Shown here: piece by piece, positions 40,228 through 49,472 of the stretch
Position numbering within the stretch: the stretch's first letter is position 1
Layout: every line of letters starts with the position of its first letter
Source: Gallionella sp.
Lineage (GTDB): Bacteria; Pseudomonadota; Gammaproteobacteria; Burkholderiales; Gallionellaceae
DNA: 64,000 nucleotides
Direction of reading: 5' to 3'
Assembly (NCBI GenBank): GCA_028687575.1
Contig: JAQTZW010000002.1
Location: forward strand, 248,001 to 312,000
Program-made: the position numbers and the translations under genes
Notes under the pieces: generated by a model
What the model was told of the DNA's origin: nothing
The model's input: the letters and a program-made list of their open reading frames with translations, nothing else
Databases searched by the model: none

Positions 40228-41028
40228 ATGACTACCCGAAGATTACAGCCCATGAATACACCCGAACTCCCTGCCGCGAACTGGCGCACCCCGCCGGAAG
40301 CGCGCCCCGATCTCAACTTTGTCGTGAAGGACATGCAGCGCAGCTACATGCGGATGGCCGCCAACCTGCGCTGGTACGAGCACACCTGGCTGGGCGTGCC
40401 GATCTGGCAGCTGGCCGACGATCTGGTGGCGTTGCAGCGCATCGTGTTCGATGCCAACCCGAAATGGATCGTCGAGACCGGCACCAAGTTCGGCGGCTCG
40501 GCGATCTTCTTCGCCTCCTTGCTGGCGATGATGGGGCGCAGCAGCGATTCTGGCGGCGTGATCACCGTGGACATCCACGAGACTCGTGAGGCGAAGGCGC
40601 TGCTGGCCGACCAGCCGCACCGGTTCGCGCCTTACGTGCGGCAGCGGCTGGTGGGCGATGCCAAAGCGCCGGAAGTGCTCGCGGCGATCCGCCAGACCAT
40701 CGCTGCCGACCCCGGCTCGGTGCTGGTGTTCCTGGACGACTGGCACGACGGCGATCACGTCTACGCCGAGATGCAGGTCTACGCCGAGCTGGTGGAGCCG
40801 GGCGGCATCCTGATCGTCGCGGACACCACCTTCGAAGATCTGGCCGACACGCCGGTGGTGGTGCCCAGCGAAAAATACCCGGACGCGAAACGCTCCAACC
40901 CGCGTGCCGCGTTGCGCCGCTTCATGGCCGAACGTGACGATTTCGCGGTGGTGAGCGATTACACCTCCAGCGGCATCAGCAACTTCCCCGATAGCGTGTT
41001 GCGCCGGGTGAAGGGCGGGCCGGCATGA
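40228..41028 (+). CDS. CmcI-like (cephalosporin hydroxylase family) SAM-binding protein
   Basis: 266 residues from ATG 40228; the ATG at 40252 (starting M-N-T-P-E-L) is an equal alternative. Rossmann-like core with VETGTKFGGSAIFFASLL, VITVDIHETREAKALL, SVLVFLDDWHDGDHVYAEM and GGILIVADT, which is the CmcI/rhamnosyl O-methyltransferase family found in glycan and antibiotic gene clusters. Likely a sugar O-methyltransferase. 21 bases after the TPR/OGT gene and ATGA overlap with the next gene. Confidence 0.82.
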   Translation: MTTRRLQPMNTPELPAANWRTPPEARPDLNFVVKDMQRSYMRMAANLRWYEHTWLGVPIWQLADDLVALQRIVFDANPKWIVETGTKFGGSAIFFASLLAMMGRSSDSGGVITVDIHETREAKALLADQPHRFAPYVRQRLVGDAKAPEVLAAIRQTIAADPGSVLVFLDDWHDGDHVYAEMQVYAELVEPGGILIVADTTFEDLADTPVVVPSEKYPDAKRSNPRAALRRFMAERDDFAVVSDYTSSGISNFPDSVLRRVKGGPA

Positions 41029-41558
41029 TACAAAAAGGCATCCATGCCTCGGCGGTGGTGGAGAGCTACGGGCAACTGAGTTTGCCTGAAACCACCATCA
41101 TCGAACCACTGGCGGTGGTCTACATCGGCAGTCGCGGCAGGCTGAACCTGGGCGAGATGAACACTATCTATCCGGGGGCGACGATACGGATAGATCAGGG
41201 CTGGATGGAAACCGGACGCGAAGTCTCGTTCGGCTCCGGCTGCCACATCTACGAGCCGCGCGCCGGCCTGATCATCGGCGATCATTGCATGATAGGCGGC
41301 GGAGTAATGATCTGCGGAGTCAACCATGGTTACGCGGCGCTGGATGTGCCGATGCGCCACCAGCCGGCAGAAGCCAGTCCCATCGTCATCGGCGATGATG
41401 TCTGGATAGGCATGGGCGCGATCATCCTGCCGGGCGTGACGCTGGGCAAGGGCGCGATCATTGCCGCCGGCGCGGTGGTGACTGCGGATGTAGCCCCCGG
41501 CGCGGTGGTCAGCGGCGTGCCGGCACGGCTGGCAAAACACAGGGATAAAAAATCATGA
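41025..41558 (+). CDS. Left-handed beta-helix (hexapeptide) acyltransferase
   Basis: 177 residues with repeated hexapeptide turns ([LIV]-G-x-x-x-x), e.g. GAGLIIGDHCMIGGGVMI and WIGMGAIILPGVTLGKGAIIAAGAVVT, and a histidine (GVNHGY) in the typical acetyltransferase place. Most like CoA-dependent sugar O- or N-acetyltransferases of polysaccharide loci. Overlaps both neighbours by ATGA. Confidence 0.88.
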   Translation: MIQKGIHASAVVESYGQLSLPETTIIEPLAVVYIGSRGRLNLGEMNTIYPGATIRIDQGWMETGREVSFGSGCHIYEPRAGLIIGDHCMIGGGVMICGVNHGYAALDVPMRHQPAEASPIVIGDDVWIGMGAIILPGVTLGKGAIIAAGAVVTADVAPGAVVSGVPARLAKHRDKKS

Positions 41559-42091
41559 AACTGCATCTGGGCTGCGGCCCGCGCTATATACCGGGGTTCG
41601 TGCATGTGGACGCGCAGGCAGCACCTCATGTGGACATCGTCGGACTGGTAGAGCATCTGCCGCAGGTGGACGACAGCGTTTCGCTGATCTATGCCAGCCA
41701 CGTGCTGGAACATTTCGGTCGCTACGCCTACAAGGATGTGCTCAGGGAATGGTTCCGCGTGCTCAGGCCTGGCGGCGTGCTGCGCCTTGCCGTGCCGGAT
41801 TTCGCCGCCTGCGCGGCAATCTATTACGAGAAGGGTCTGCAGGACGGCTTGAGTGGTCTGGTCGGCTTGATCATAGGCGGGCAGCGCAACGAGCACGACT
41901 ACCACAAGATGATCTTCGACGAGGAATTGCTGCGCCGCGACCTGTTGGCGCTAGGATTCAGCGAAGTGCGCCGCTGGGATTGGCGCACGACCGAACATGC
42001 TGGCATAGACGATTATTCTCAGGCGCATCTGCCGCATCTGGATAAGGAGACCGGCAAGCTGATGAGCCTTAATATCGAGGCGGTGAAGTGA
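41555..42091 (+). CDS. Small class I SAM-dependent methyltransferase
   Basis: 178 residues. Begins with the SAM motif M-K-L-H-L-G-C-G-P, followed by HVDAQAAPHVD, then YASHVLEHFGR and EWFRVLRPGGVLRLAVPDF. This short type is frequent in O-antigen and capsule clusters. Substrate unknown. Confidence 0.85.
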   Translation: MKLHLGCGPRYIPGFVHVDAQAAPHVDIVGLVEHLPQVDDSVSLIYASHVLEHFGRYAYKDVLREWFRVLRPGGVLRLAVPDFAACAAIYYEKGLQDGLSGLVGLIIGGQRNEHDYHKMIFDEELLRRDLLALGFSEVRRWDWRTTEHAGIDDYSQAHLPHLDKETGKLMSLNIEAVK

Positions 42092-42130
42092 GTTGGCCGG
42101 TAACGGATCGCTGATTTAACGGGTGTAAAC

Positions 42131-42613
42131 ATGGAAAACAGGGAAACGATTTCGGTGCTGTTCGTGTGCATGGGCAACATCTGCCGCTCGCCGACGGCGG
42201 AGGCGGTGTTCCGTCATTATGTGGAGAACGCGGGCTTGAGCGAGTTGATACGGGTGGATTCGGCGGGAACGCACGATTACCACATCGGCGACCCGCCCGA
42301 TGCGCGCACCCGCCGCGCAGCCGAGCAGCGCGGCTACGACATGGGCGGGCTGCGCGGCCGTCAGGTGGGGCCGGCAGATTTTCACCGTTTCGACTATGTG
42401 CTGGCGATGGATCAGGCGAATCTGTCCATCCTGAACCACATTGCGCCAGCCGGTGCAACGCCCGCCCGACTGTTTCTGGAATATGCGCAACATCACCGGG
42501 AGCGCGAGGTGCCCGACCCGTATTATGGCGGCGCAGACGGTTTCGAGCGGGTGCTGGATATGGTGGAAGATGCCGCACAAGGGTTGTTGCAGCACATCCG
42601 GAAATCGGGCTAA
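42131..42613 (+). CDS. Low-molecular-weight protein tyrosine phosphatase
   Basis: 160 residues. P-loop VCMGNICRSPTAEA (CX5R) at residues 13-26 and the general-acid DPYYGG near residue 130. In polysaccharide loci such enzymes (Wzb type) dephosphorylate a tyrosine kinase, but no kinase gene is here. Unlike the ArsC at 18463 it lacks the resolving cysteines. 39 bases after the methyltransferase, followed by a terminator. Confidence 0.93.
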   Translation: MENRETISVLFVCMGNICRSPTAEAVFRHYVENAGLSELIRVDSAGTHDYHIGDPPDARTRRAAEQRGYDMGGLRGRQVGPADFHRFDYVLAMDQANLSILNHIAPAGATPARLFLEYAQHHREREVPDPYYGGADGFERVLDMVEDAAQGLLQHIRKSG

Positions 42614-42649
42614 CCAGGCTTGGCGTTCCCCCTGCATCGAAACTGAATG

Positions 42650-42683
42650 AAAAAAGCCGCACGATTTCTCGTGCGGCTTTTTG
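42650..42683. terminator. Bidirectional terminator between the phosphatase gene and rne
   Basis: AAAAAGCCGCACGA (42651-42664), TTTC loop, TCGTGCGGCTTTTT (42669-42682): a perfect 14-bp stem with A-run before and T-run after, so it works on both strands for these convergent genes. Confidence 0.95.
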
Positions 42684-42700
42684 TTGGTTATCGAGACAGC

Positions 42701-45346
42701 TTAGTTGTGCGTCTCGATCTGCACCAGTGGCTCGCTCTCGACATACACCTCACGCGGACGCGAGCGGCGACGCACCACTCGCGGCGTCGTCTCGAAGTGC
42801 GTTTCTGGGGCTGGCTCCGCCAGTTTGGCAGCGCTGGTCTCGATCTGCACCAGTTCCGTGGCCGACTGTGCTGTCGGCTTGGCAACCGGCGTTTCGCGTG
42901 CGGGTGGCGTGCTGTCCGCCGCTGGCGTAGCCGCTACCACGACTGGCTCGACCGGGGTGGTGGTCACTACGGCTTCGACCTGAACCTCAGGCTGCGCCGT
43001 TACAACGGGAGCGGATTCGACGGCTGCGGTTTCGACAGGAGCCGCTGCTGCGGGGGCGACATAGCCTGCCGGATAGGCGACGTATTCGGTCGGCTTCAGT
43101 TTGCGTGGCGCTGCCTGCTCACTGCTGTCTGCAGTTTGTCCTTCGCCAGCGTCGGCCTCATTCAGGCCGATTTCCTGCTGCAGGGACTCGCGTTTCTCGC
43201 GTTCGCGGCGACCGCCACGGCGGCCACGGCGACGGTTGGCGCGCTCGCTCTTCTCTGCGCCCTCTTCGGCCTCAGTGGTTACCGGTGCTGCGACGACTGC
43301 CGGTACAAGCTCTTCAATCACTTCGGGTTGAACTTCGGCCTGCCTGTTGCGGGGCGGGCGTTGTTTTTTGGGCTTGGACGTGATATCAGCCGATTTTTCG
43401 CCGGAACGGGGCTCGTTGTTGCGCGCTTCACTAGCGGCTTCACTGCGCTCGGGACGTTCTGGGCGTTCACCACGTTCTGGGCGTTCTGCGCGCTCGGGGC
43501 GTTCACCACGCTCGGGACGCTCGCCACGCTCTGGACGCTCGCCACGTTCACGGCGCTTGCGGTTGCCGCCTTCGCTACGCTCGCCGCGTTCACCGCGCTC
43601 CTTGCGGTCACGCTGACCCGTGCTGCGGGGCTTGGTTTCGACCGCCTTTTCGGCAGGCGCGTCGGAGCCCAGCAGTGATTTGAACCAGCCGGAGATCTGA
43701 CCCAGCAGGGAAGGCGCGGGGGCTGCGACCGGTTCGGCCTTCACCGGCGCGGGTTGCACCGGGGTGATGCCCTTGACCACGGCTGTGGCGCGCGGCGCTT
43801 TGGCCTGTTCCTGCTCGGGTTTGGTGACTTCCGGCTTTTCCACCAGCAGATAGCTGGCCTGCAGATTGTCGGCGTTCAGGTCGTCCACGCGCAGGCGGTT
43901 GATGGAGTAGTTCGGCGTTTCCAGGTGCGGGTTGGGGATCAGCGTCACCGGCACGCGCAGGCGCGATTCGATGCGGTGGATGTCGGCGCGCTTTTCGTTG
44001 AGCAGGAAGGTGGCGACGTCTACCGGCACCTGTGCGTGGATGGCGGCGCTGCTGTCCTTCATGGCCTCTTCCTGGATGATGCGCAGGATATGCAGTGCGG
44101 ACGATTCGATGCCACGGATGTGGCCGATGCCGCTGCAACGCGGGCAGGTGATGTAGTTGCTTTCGCCCAACGAGGGTTGCAGGCGTTGGCGCGACAGTTC
44201 CAGCAGGCCGAAGCGCGAGATCTTGGCGGTCTGCACGCGGGCGCGGTCGTAGCGCAGCGAATCGCGCAGGCGATTCTCCACCTCGCGCTGGTTCTTGCTG
44301 TTCTCCATGTCAATGAAGTCGATCACGATCAGGCCGCCCAGGTCGCGCAGGCGCATCTGGCGGGCGATCTCTTCGGCGGCTTCGAGGTTGGTGTTGAACG
44401 CGGTGGCCTCGATGTCCGAACCCTTGGTGGCGCGGCCGGAGTTAATGTCAATCGCGGTCAGCGCTTCGGTGTGGTCAATCACGATCGCACCGCCGGAAGG
44501 CAGGCGCACTTCGCGCGCATGGGCCGATTCGATCTGGTGTTCGATCTGGAAGCGCGAGAACAGCGGAACATCGTCGGTGTAACGCTTGATGCGGTTGACA
44601 TTGTCCGGCATCACGGTGCTCATGAAGGCGTGCGCCTGCTGGTAGACCTCTTCGGTGTCTATCAGGATCTCGCCAATCTCGGGGTTGAAATAGTCGCGGA
44701 TGGCACGGATCACCAGGCTGCTTTCCAGGTAGATCAGCGAAGGCGCTTTTTCCGCCTGACTGGCACCTTCGATGGCATCCCAGAGCTGCTTCAGGTAGTT
44801 GAGGTCCCACTGCATCTCTTCTTCGTTGCGACCGATGCCGGCGGTGCGCACGATGATGCTCATGCCTTCCGGCACGTCGAGATTGGACAGCACTTCGCGC
44901 AGTTCGGCGCGGTCATCGCCCTCGATGCGGCGAGATACACCGCCGCCCTTGGGGTTGTTGGGCATCAGCACGATGTAGCGGCCTGCCAGACTGATGTAGG
45001 TGGTCAGCGCCGCGCCCTTGTTGCCGCGTTCGTCTTTTTCCACTTGCACCAGCAGCTCTTGGCCTTCGCGCAGCGCTTCCTTGATGGTGGGGCGGCCTGT
45101 TACGCCGGGCTGATAGTAATCGGGAGAGACTTCCTTGAAAGGCAGGAATCCATGGCGGTTGCCGCCGTATTCCACGAAGCAGGCTTCGAGACTGGGTTCG
45201 ATGCGGGTGATGAGTGCTTTGTAGATGTTGCTTTTGCGTTGTTCCTTGCCGGCGGTTTCAATGTCGAGGTCTATCAGTTTCTGACCGTCAACAATGGCGA
45301 CACGGAGTTCTTCCGGCTGTGTCGCATTGAATAACATGCGTTTCAT
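42701..45346 (-). CDS. rne: Ribonuclease E
   Basis: Endoribonuclease and degradosome scaffold. 881 residues from ATG 45346 (the upstream frame to 45388 is not conserved). Starts [23 protein letters not shown]1 domain (about 38-120), RNase-H-like and DNase-I-like parts with the metal acids in [12 protein letters not shown] and [10 protein letters not shown], zinc-link [10 protein letters not shown]. The C-terminal half (about 530-881) is disordered, with Arg/Glu-rich ERPERG repeats and Pro/Ala/Val-rich segments, ending in [12 protein letters not shown], which fits a degradosome/RNA-binding arm. Preceded by a very long leader. Confidence 0.97.
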   Translation of the reverse strand: MKRMLFNATQPEELRVAIVDGQKLIDLDIETAGKEQRKSNIYKALITRIEPSLEACFVEYGGNRHGFLPFKEVSPDYYQPGVTGRPTIKEALREGQELLVQVEKDERGNKGAALTTYISLAGRYIVLMPNNPKGGGVSRRIEGDDRAELREVLSNLDVPEGMSIIVRTAGIGRNEEEMQWDLNYLKQLWDAIEGASQAEKAPSLIYLESSLVIRAIRDYFNPEIGEILIDTEEVYQQAHAFMSTVMPDNVNRIKRYTDDVPLFSRFQIEHQIESAHAREVRLPSGGAIVIDHTEALTAIDINSGRATKGSDIEATAFNTNLEAAEEIARQMRLRDLGGLIVIDFIDMENSKNQREVENRLRDSLRYDRARVQTAKISRFGLLELSRQRLQPSLGESNYITCPRCSGIGHIRGIESSALHILRIIQEEAMKDSSAAIHAQVPVDVATFLLNEKRADIHRIESRLRVPVTLIPNPHLETPNYSINRLRVDDLNADNLQASYLLVEKPEVTKPEQEQAKAPRATAVVKGITPVQPAPVKAEPVAAPAPSLLGQISGWFKSLLGSDAPAEKAVETKPRSTGQRDRKERGERGERSEGGNRKRRERGERPERGERPERGERPERAERPERGERPERPERSEAASEARNNEPRSGEKSADITSKPKKQRPPRNRQAEVQPEVIEELVPAVVAAPVTTEAEEGAEKSERANRRRGRRGGRREREKRESLQQEIGLNEADAGEGQTADSSEQAAPRKLKPTEYVAYPAGYVAPAAAAPVETAAVESAPVVTAQPEVQVEAVVTTTPVEPVVVAATPAADSTPPARETPVAKPTAQSATELVQIETSAAKLAEPAPETHFETTPRVVRRRSRPREVYVESEPLVQIETHN
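43441..43570 (-). repeat. Tandem repeats in the RNase E C-terminal arm
   Basis: About seven copies of an 18-base unit encoding E-R-P-E-R-G (variants A and P at the sixth place). In-frame and probably variable in copy number between strains. Confidence 0.8.
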
Positions 45347-45857
45347 TTTTATTTTTCTTTCCCGCGCTCGTACACGGGCAAAACTCAAACTACACGCCGT
45401 CAGGCGTGCGAGAGGATCAATCGTGCGGTCAGCGTTGGGTCTTGCAAACGTTGGTCAAATCGGTTCTCTTCGAGTAGTTGGTCTTTAATAATCTGGGTGA
45501 CGCGGCGCAAGCGGCAGCACAGTTGGGGAGCATCAGGCGTATAGGCAACGCGACTAATCGGCTGTTGCGTCTATCTGGCTCTACCAGCAAGGTGTTGCGA
45601 CTCGATTGCCGCACCACGGAAATCCATTAGGTGCTTTGAGCGCGTAAATCAATTACTATCGCTGCTGGTTCCGGTGAGCGATATTAACCGGGCTGCGGTT
45701 GGCGGGTGGTGGCGCGATGCGCCAGAAAACTTGTGCCGACTATCCGAGCAAACTCTCGAATCGGAAATGTACCCTGGATGCCGGTTGGGCTGATTCAGTG
45801 GAACTTACCCCGAACTTTAACCTGTCCAAAACGCGCGAACGGCGAAGTATAAGCACA
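45347..45857 (-). promoter_or_regulatory. Long rne leader and divergent rne/rluC promoter region
   Basis: No gene seen. On the minus strand TTGCTT (45869-45874), 17 bases, TATACT (45846-45851) is a fair sigma-70 promoter for rne; transcription from about 45839 would give a leader near 490 bases. A small hairpin CACGCC-GTCA-GGCGTG lies at 45393-45408. E. coli rne also has a long leader through which RNase E controls its own mRNA, so a similar role is likely. The rne -35 falls inside the first codons of rluC. Confidence 0.5.
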
Positions 45858-46829
45858 ATGAATGGTTTAAGCAAAGAAACTGTCACTTTTCTTGAAATTG
45901 ACGAAAGTGGCGAAGCACAGCGTATAGACAACTTCCTGTTTCGTCAGCTAAAAGGTGTGCCCAAGAGCCACATTTATCGCATCCTGCGCGGTGAGGTCAG
46001 GGTGAATAAAAAACGGGTAGACCAGACTTACCGGCTTAAGCTGGGTGATCTGGTGCGCATCCCGCCGATTCGTGTTGCCGAGAAACAGGAGGTGCCGCAG
46101 GTTTATGTGCCTGCCGAAGAATTGCCCATCCTTTACGAGGACGATGCGCTGCTGGTGGTGAATAAGCCCGCCGGCCTTGCGGTGCATGGCGGCAGCGGGG
46201 TCAGCTTCGGGGTGATCGAGCAGATGCGCCGAGCCCGCCCGCAGGCCAAATTCCTCGAACTGGTACACCGGCTGGACCGCGAGACTTCCGGCGTGTTGCT
46301 GCTGGCCAAGAAGCGTTCCGCGCTGACCGCGATGCACGAGATCATGCGCGAGGGCAACAGCGACAAGCGTTACCTGACGCTGGTGCTGGGGCAGTGGCAC
46401 AACGTCCGCCAGCACGTCAAACTGCCGCTGCACAAATTCGATACGCCGCAGGGTGAGAAGCGGGTCAGTGTGCGCGAGGGCGGGCAGGCATCGCATACCA
46501 TTTTCAATCTGCAGGCAAACTGGCCACAAACCAGTCTGCCGGCTTTCAGCCTGCTGGAAGCCGAACTCAAGACCGGGCGCACCCATCAGATTCGTGTGCA
46601 TCTGTCGCATCTGGGCTTCCCCATCGCCGGCGACGATAAGTACGGTGATTTTGCAGTCAACCGCGAGCTGATGAAGGCTGGCCTGAAACGCATGTTTCTG
46701 CACGCGCATTCGATCGCGTTCAATCATCCGCTGACCGGTGAGCCATTGAAAATTTCAGCACCGCTGCCGATGGAATTGCAGCGCTTCGTGGACAAGCTGG
46801 ATGGGCTTATGCCTGCTTCAGCGTCCTGA
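45858..46829 (+). CDS. rluC: 23S rRNA pseudouridine(955/2504/2580) synthase
   Basis: 323 residues from ATG 45858; the frame is open from 45699 but the conserved part starts here. N-terminal S4 RNA-binding domain (about 18-80: R-I-D-N-F-L ... HIYRILRGEVRVN), then the catalytic RluA-type domain with HRLDRETSGVLLLAK (catalytic Asp), RYLTLV, TGRTHQIRVHLSHLG. Divergent from rne, as usual in this class. Confidence 0.95.
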   Translation: MNGLSKETVTFLEIDESGEAQRIDNFLFRQLKGVPKSHIYRILRGEVRVNKKRVDQTYRLKLGDLVRIPPIRVAEKQEVPQVYVPAEELPILYEDDALLVVNKPAGLAVHGGSGVSFGVIEQMRRARPQAKFLELVHRLDRETSGVLLLAKKRSALTAMHEIMREGNSDKRYLTLVLGQWHNVRQHVKLPLHKFDTPQGEKRVSVREGGQASHTIFNLQANWPQTSLPAFSLLEAELKTGRTHQIRVHLSHLGFPIAGDDKYGDFAVNRELMKAGLKRMFLHAHSIAFNHPLTGEPLKISAPLPMELQRFVDKLDGLMPASAS

Positions 46830-46849
46830 CCGCCAGAGAACGTCCGCCC

Positions 46850-47257
46850 GTGACCGCGCAACTGCCTCCGTTCGAAAGGTTGCTCCTGCTTGCAGGGCTG
46901 GCCCTGAACGTCGTCCTGATGTTTTACGTCTATTTCATCGTAGATGGCGGGCCGGCGGCGCTGCGCCAAGGCGGCGACTGGGTGGCGATACTGAACGAAG
47001 TGCCGCTGACGTTGGTGTTTTTTCTGGCGGGGGTGTTCAAACCCTATCTGATGGTGTGGTCGCGCTGCCGCAAGCATCCCTCCGTCGTGAGGTCGGCGGC
47101 TTTCGTGATGCTGGCGACGACTTTGCTTGCGGGGCTGGTGATGCTGTTGAGTCGCCAACCTATAGCCAAGGATCTGGCGCTTTATATCAACTGGGCGTTG
47201 CTCTGGGCAGCCTCCGCCTATTACGTGCTGCTTCCGCAGCAGCATGGCGGCGATTGA
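46850..47257 (+). CDS. Four-helix membrane protein of unknown function
   Basis: 135 residues from GTG 46850, 20 bases after rluC. Four hydrophobic helices (about 10-31, 49-65, 82-102, 108-126). No motif that I recognise. The ribosome-binding site is weak. It may be read through from rluC. Confidence 0.7.
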   Translation: MTAQLPPFERLLLLAGLALNVVLMFYVYFIVDGGPAALRQGGDWVAILNEVPLTLVFFLAGVFKPYLMVWSRCRKHPSVVRSAAFVMLATTLLAGLVMLLSRQPIAKDLALYINWALLWAASAYYVLLPQQHGGD

Positions 47258-47338
47258 GGCGCTCCTCTTAGTCCGCTAAACCTTGGCGCGAACAGGCCGA
47301 TAGCTCCGGTACGTAAGTCATACACATGGGAGGTCGCG

Positions 47339-47659
47339 ATGCGTATTGAAGCCAAATTGCCTCAGATGGGATTGGGCACTGCCGGGCGCGCGGTGCAATC
47401 GGTCGGCGGTGTCCATGCGATCAAGCCGCTGGCGGTCAATGCCTATCAGGCGCAGGAAACGGTGGCGAACGCGCATCGCAAGGCGGCGGGCGATACGTCG
47501 GCAATCGAACCTGGCGGGTGGCATGGCGAAAATCGCCGCAAGTCGAGTCGCCGGATCAGTCAGCGGGCCATTCTGGTCGAACTGCGCTCGGGCCGCGATC
47601 GCCGGCATCAGATGCAGTGCGATAGCGAATTTTGCGTACACATAGATGCCGAGGTGTGA
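47339..47659 (+). CDS. Small basic hypothetical protein
   Basis: 106 residues, no membrane helix, Arg-rich centre (ENRRKSSRRISQR ... RSGRDRRHQ), one cysteine pair near the end. GGGAGGTCGCG immediately before the ATG is a strong Shine-Dalgarno, which decides this frame over an overlapping 99-residue frame beginning at 47346. Not recognised. Ends four bases before the stop of the convergent rlmM. Confidence 0.6.
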   Translation: MRIEAKLPQMGLGTAGRAVQSVGGVHAIKPLAVNAYQAQETVANAHRKAAGDTSAIEPGGWHGENRRKSSRRISQRAILVELRSGRDRRHQMQCDSEFCVHIDAEV

Positions 47660-47663
47660 TGCG

Positions 47664-48737
47664 TCAGCCCTTGGTCCTGCTGATGAATACCGTGATCTCT
47701 TCGCGGTCGTGATAGAGCTGCCGAGCGTGCAGCTTGTAGCTCATGCCTTCCTCGTCCAGCCTTGCCCGTATCGTGCCGAGCGCGCCGTCCACAGCGGCCA
47801 AGCGCTGTTTCATCGGCAATTTCAGGTTGAAGATGGCGTGTTTGCACCAGCCTGAGGCGAACCAGTCGCCGACCCGTGCGGCAACTTTGGCGGGCTTTTC
47901 CACCATGTCGCAGATCAGCCAGTCCACCTTGCGCGGCGGTGCGAACTTGAAGCCGTCCTGTTTCAGGTGTTGTACCAGCGGGTGTTTGGCCAGCACGCCT
48001 TTCATCGGGCCGTTGTCCACCGCAGTGACACGGATGCCGCGTTTGACCATCTGCCAGGTCCAGCCGCCGGGCGCCGCCCCCAGGTCAACCGCCGTCATGC
48101 CCTGCCGCAGCAGGCGCGTCTGTTCGCTCTTGTCCAGGAACACTTCGATGGCTTCGGCCAGCTTCAGCGTGGAACGGCTGGGCGCTTCCGCCGGCATGGA
48201 CTGGCGGACGATGCCCATCAATGCCGCCGCGCTGTTCTTCGGGTCGCTGGTGCCGATCAGCACGCTGTTTTTGTCGGGAAAGAATAGGTGCAGGCGCGGC
48301 AGGCTCTTGTCGTCATCCTGCAAACGGCCCGCTGCGCGCAGCGCTTCTTCCAGCAAGGGTTGGAAGCGGCGGGTGAAGGCGGATAGCGTCTTGCCGTCGT
48401 TGGTGTCGGGGACTTCCAGCCACAGCGCGCCGAAAATGCCGGGCAGTGAGGCGATGGCGGCCAGGATAGGCGTCAGGCGGTCGCGCTCCGGCAGCGGCGC
48501 GAGGGTCTGGTGCAGTCGAATCAACTGGCGTGTGAAGATCAGTTCGCGGTAACGCAGCGACTGATCGTTGAGGTTGACAGTGACATGACCGCTTTCTGCG
48601 AAAAGTTCGGGCTGGTCGGCGATCACCGGGCGTTGCGCGCGCGCCTGACGCAGCGCTTCCTGCGCGCAATCGGTTTCGAAACCGGGGCGGCAATACAGCA
48701 GCCATTGGGTGGGGAGTGTCTTGTTCATGGCGCGCAT
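47664..48737 (-). CDS. rlmM: 23S rRNA (cytidine-2498-2'-O)-methyltransferase RlmM
   Basis: 357 residues (ATG at 48737, or 48728 giving 354). N-terminal THUMP-like region, then a FtsJ-type methyltransferase with the SAM motif AVDLGAAPGGWTWQM, V-T-A-V-D-N-G, DWLICDMVEKP and the catalytic lysines (NLKLPMKQR). Modifies 23S rRNA before 50S assembly. Confidence 0.93.
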   Translation of the reverse strand: MRAMNKTLPTQWLLYCRPGFETDCAQEALRQARAQRPVIADQPELFAESGHVTVNLNDQSLRYRELIFTRQLIRLHQTLAPLPERDRLTPILAAIASLPGIFGALWLEVPDTNDGKTLSAFTRRFQPLLEEALRAAGRLQDDDKSLPRLHLFFPDKNSVLIGTSDPKNSAAALMGIVRQSMPAEAPSRSTLKLAEAIEVFLDKSEQTRLLRQGMTAVDLGAAPGGWTWQMVKRGIRVTAVDNGPMKGVLAKHPLVQHLKQDGFKFAPPRKVDWLICDMVEKPAKVAARVGDWFASGWCKHAIFNLKLPMKQRLAAVDGALGTIRARLDEEGMSYKLHARQLYHDREEITVFISRTKG

Positions 48738-48790
48738 TGTGGCATAGGTGATGGTAATATCTCCCGCTGTTTTTTCGATACGATGGAATT

Positions 48791-49447
48791 ATGGGTAAGC
48801 ATTACGATTTGATAGTGTTCGACTGGGACGGCACAGTGATGGATTCCACCGCAGTCATTTCCAGTTCCATCCAGGCGGCATGCCGCGACCTCGGCCTGCC
48901 GGTGCCCAGCGACGAGGCGGCGCGCCATGTGATCGGCTTGGGGCTGGAGCAGGCGCTGCGCCATGCGGTGCCGGACGCGCCCGAAGCGATGTACGGGCCG
49001 CTGGTGGAACGCTATCGCCATCATTTCCTGGCGCAGGACATGGCCATCCCGCTGTTCGAAGGGGCGCGCGAAACCATCATCGAGTTGTATGAAGGCGGTT
49101 TCAGTCTGGGGGTGGCGACCGGCAAGAGTCGCGCTGGTTTGGAGCGGGTGATGGAGTCCACTGGCATGAAGCGCTATTTCCATGCCACGCGCACCGCTGA
49201 CCAGACCTTTTCCAAGCCACATCCGGCGATGCTGTTCGAACTCATGGATGAATTGGAGGCCAGCGCCGAGCGCACGCTGATGGTGGGCGATACCACGCAC
49301 GATCTGCTACTGGCGCAAAATGCCGGTGTGGACGCGCTGGCGGTGGGGTTTGGCGCGCATCCTCCGGAACAACTGCTAGAATTACGTCCCTTGGCGCTGC
49401 TGGACGACTTCGCGCAACTGCGCGCCTGGTTTGGGGAAAACGCCTAA
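48791..49447 (+). CDS. HAD-superfamily phosphatase (phosphoglycolate-phosphatase-like)
   Basis: 218 residues. HAD motifs: I DFDWDGT-type (VFDWDGTVMDS, nucleophile Asp near 11), II ATGKSR, III K of SKPHP, IV VGDTTHDLL. Alpha-helical cap of the Gph type. Substrate not decided by sequence. In this class it usually follows rluC and precedes sppA; here two hypotheticals and rlmM have been placed between rluC and it. Ends inside the spacer before sppA. Confidence 0.88.
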   Translation: MGKHYDLIVFDWDGTVMDSTAVISSSIQAACRDLGLPVPSDEAARHVIGLGLEQALRHAVPDAPEAMYGPLVERYRHHFLAQDMAIPLFEGARETIIELYEGGFSLGVATGKSRAGLERVMESTGMKRYFHATRTADQTFSKPHPAMLFELMDELEASAERTLMVGDTTHDLLLAQNAGVDALAVGFGAHPPEQLLELRPLALLDDFAQLRAWFGENA

Positions 49448-49472
49448 CACGTTAGAAAGTAAAGGAATTGTG

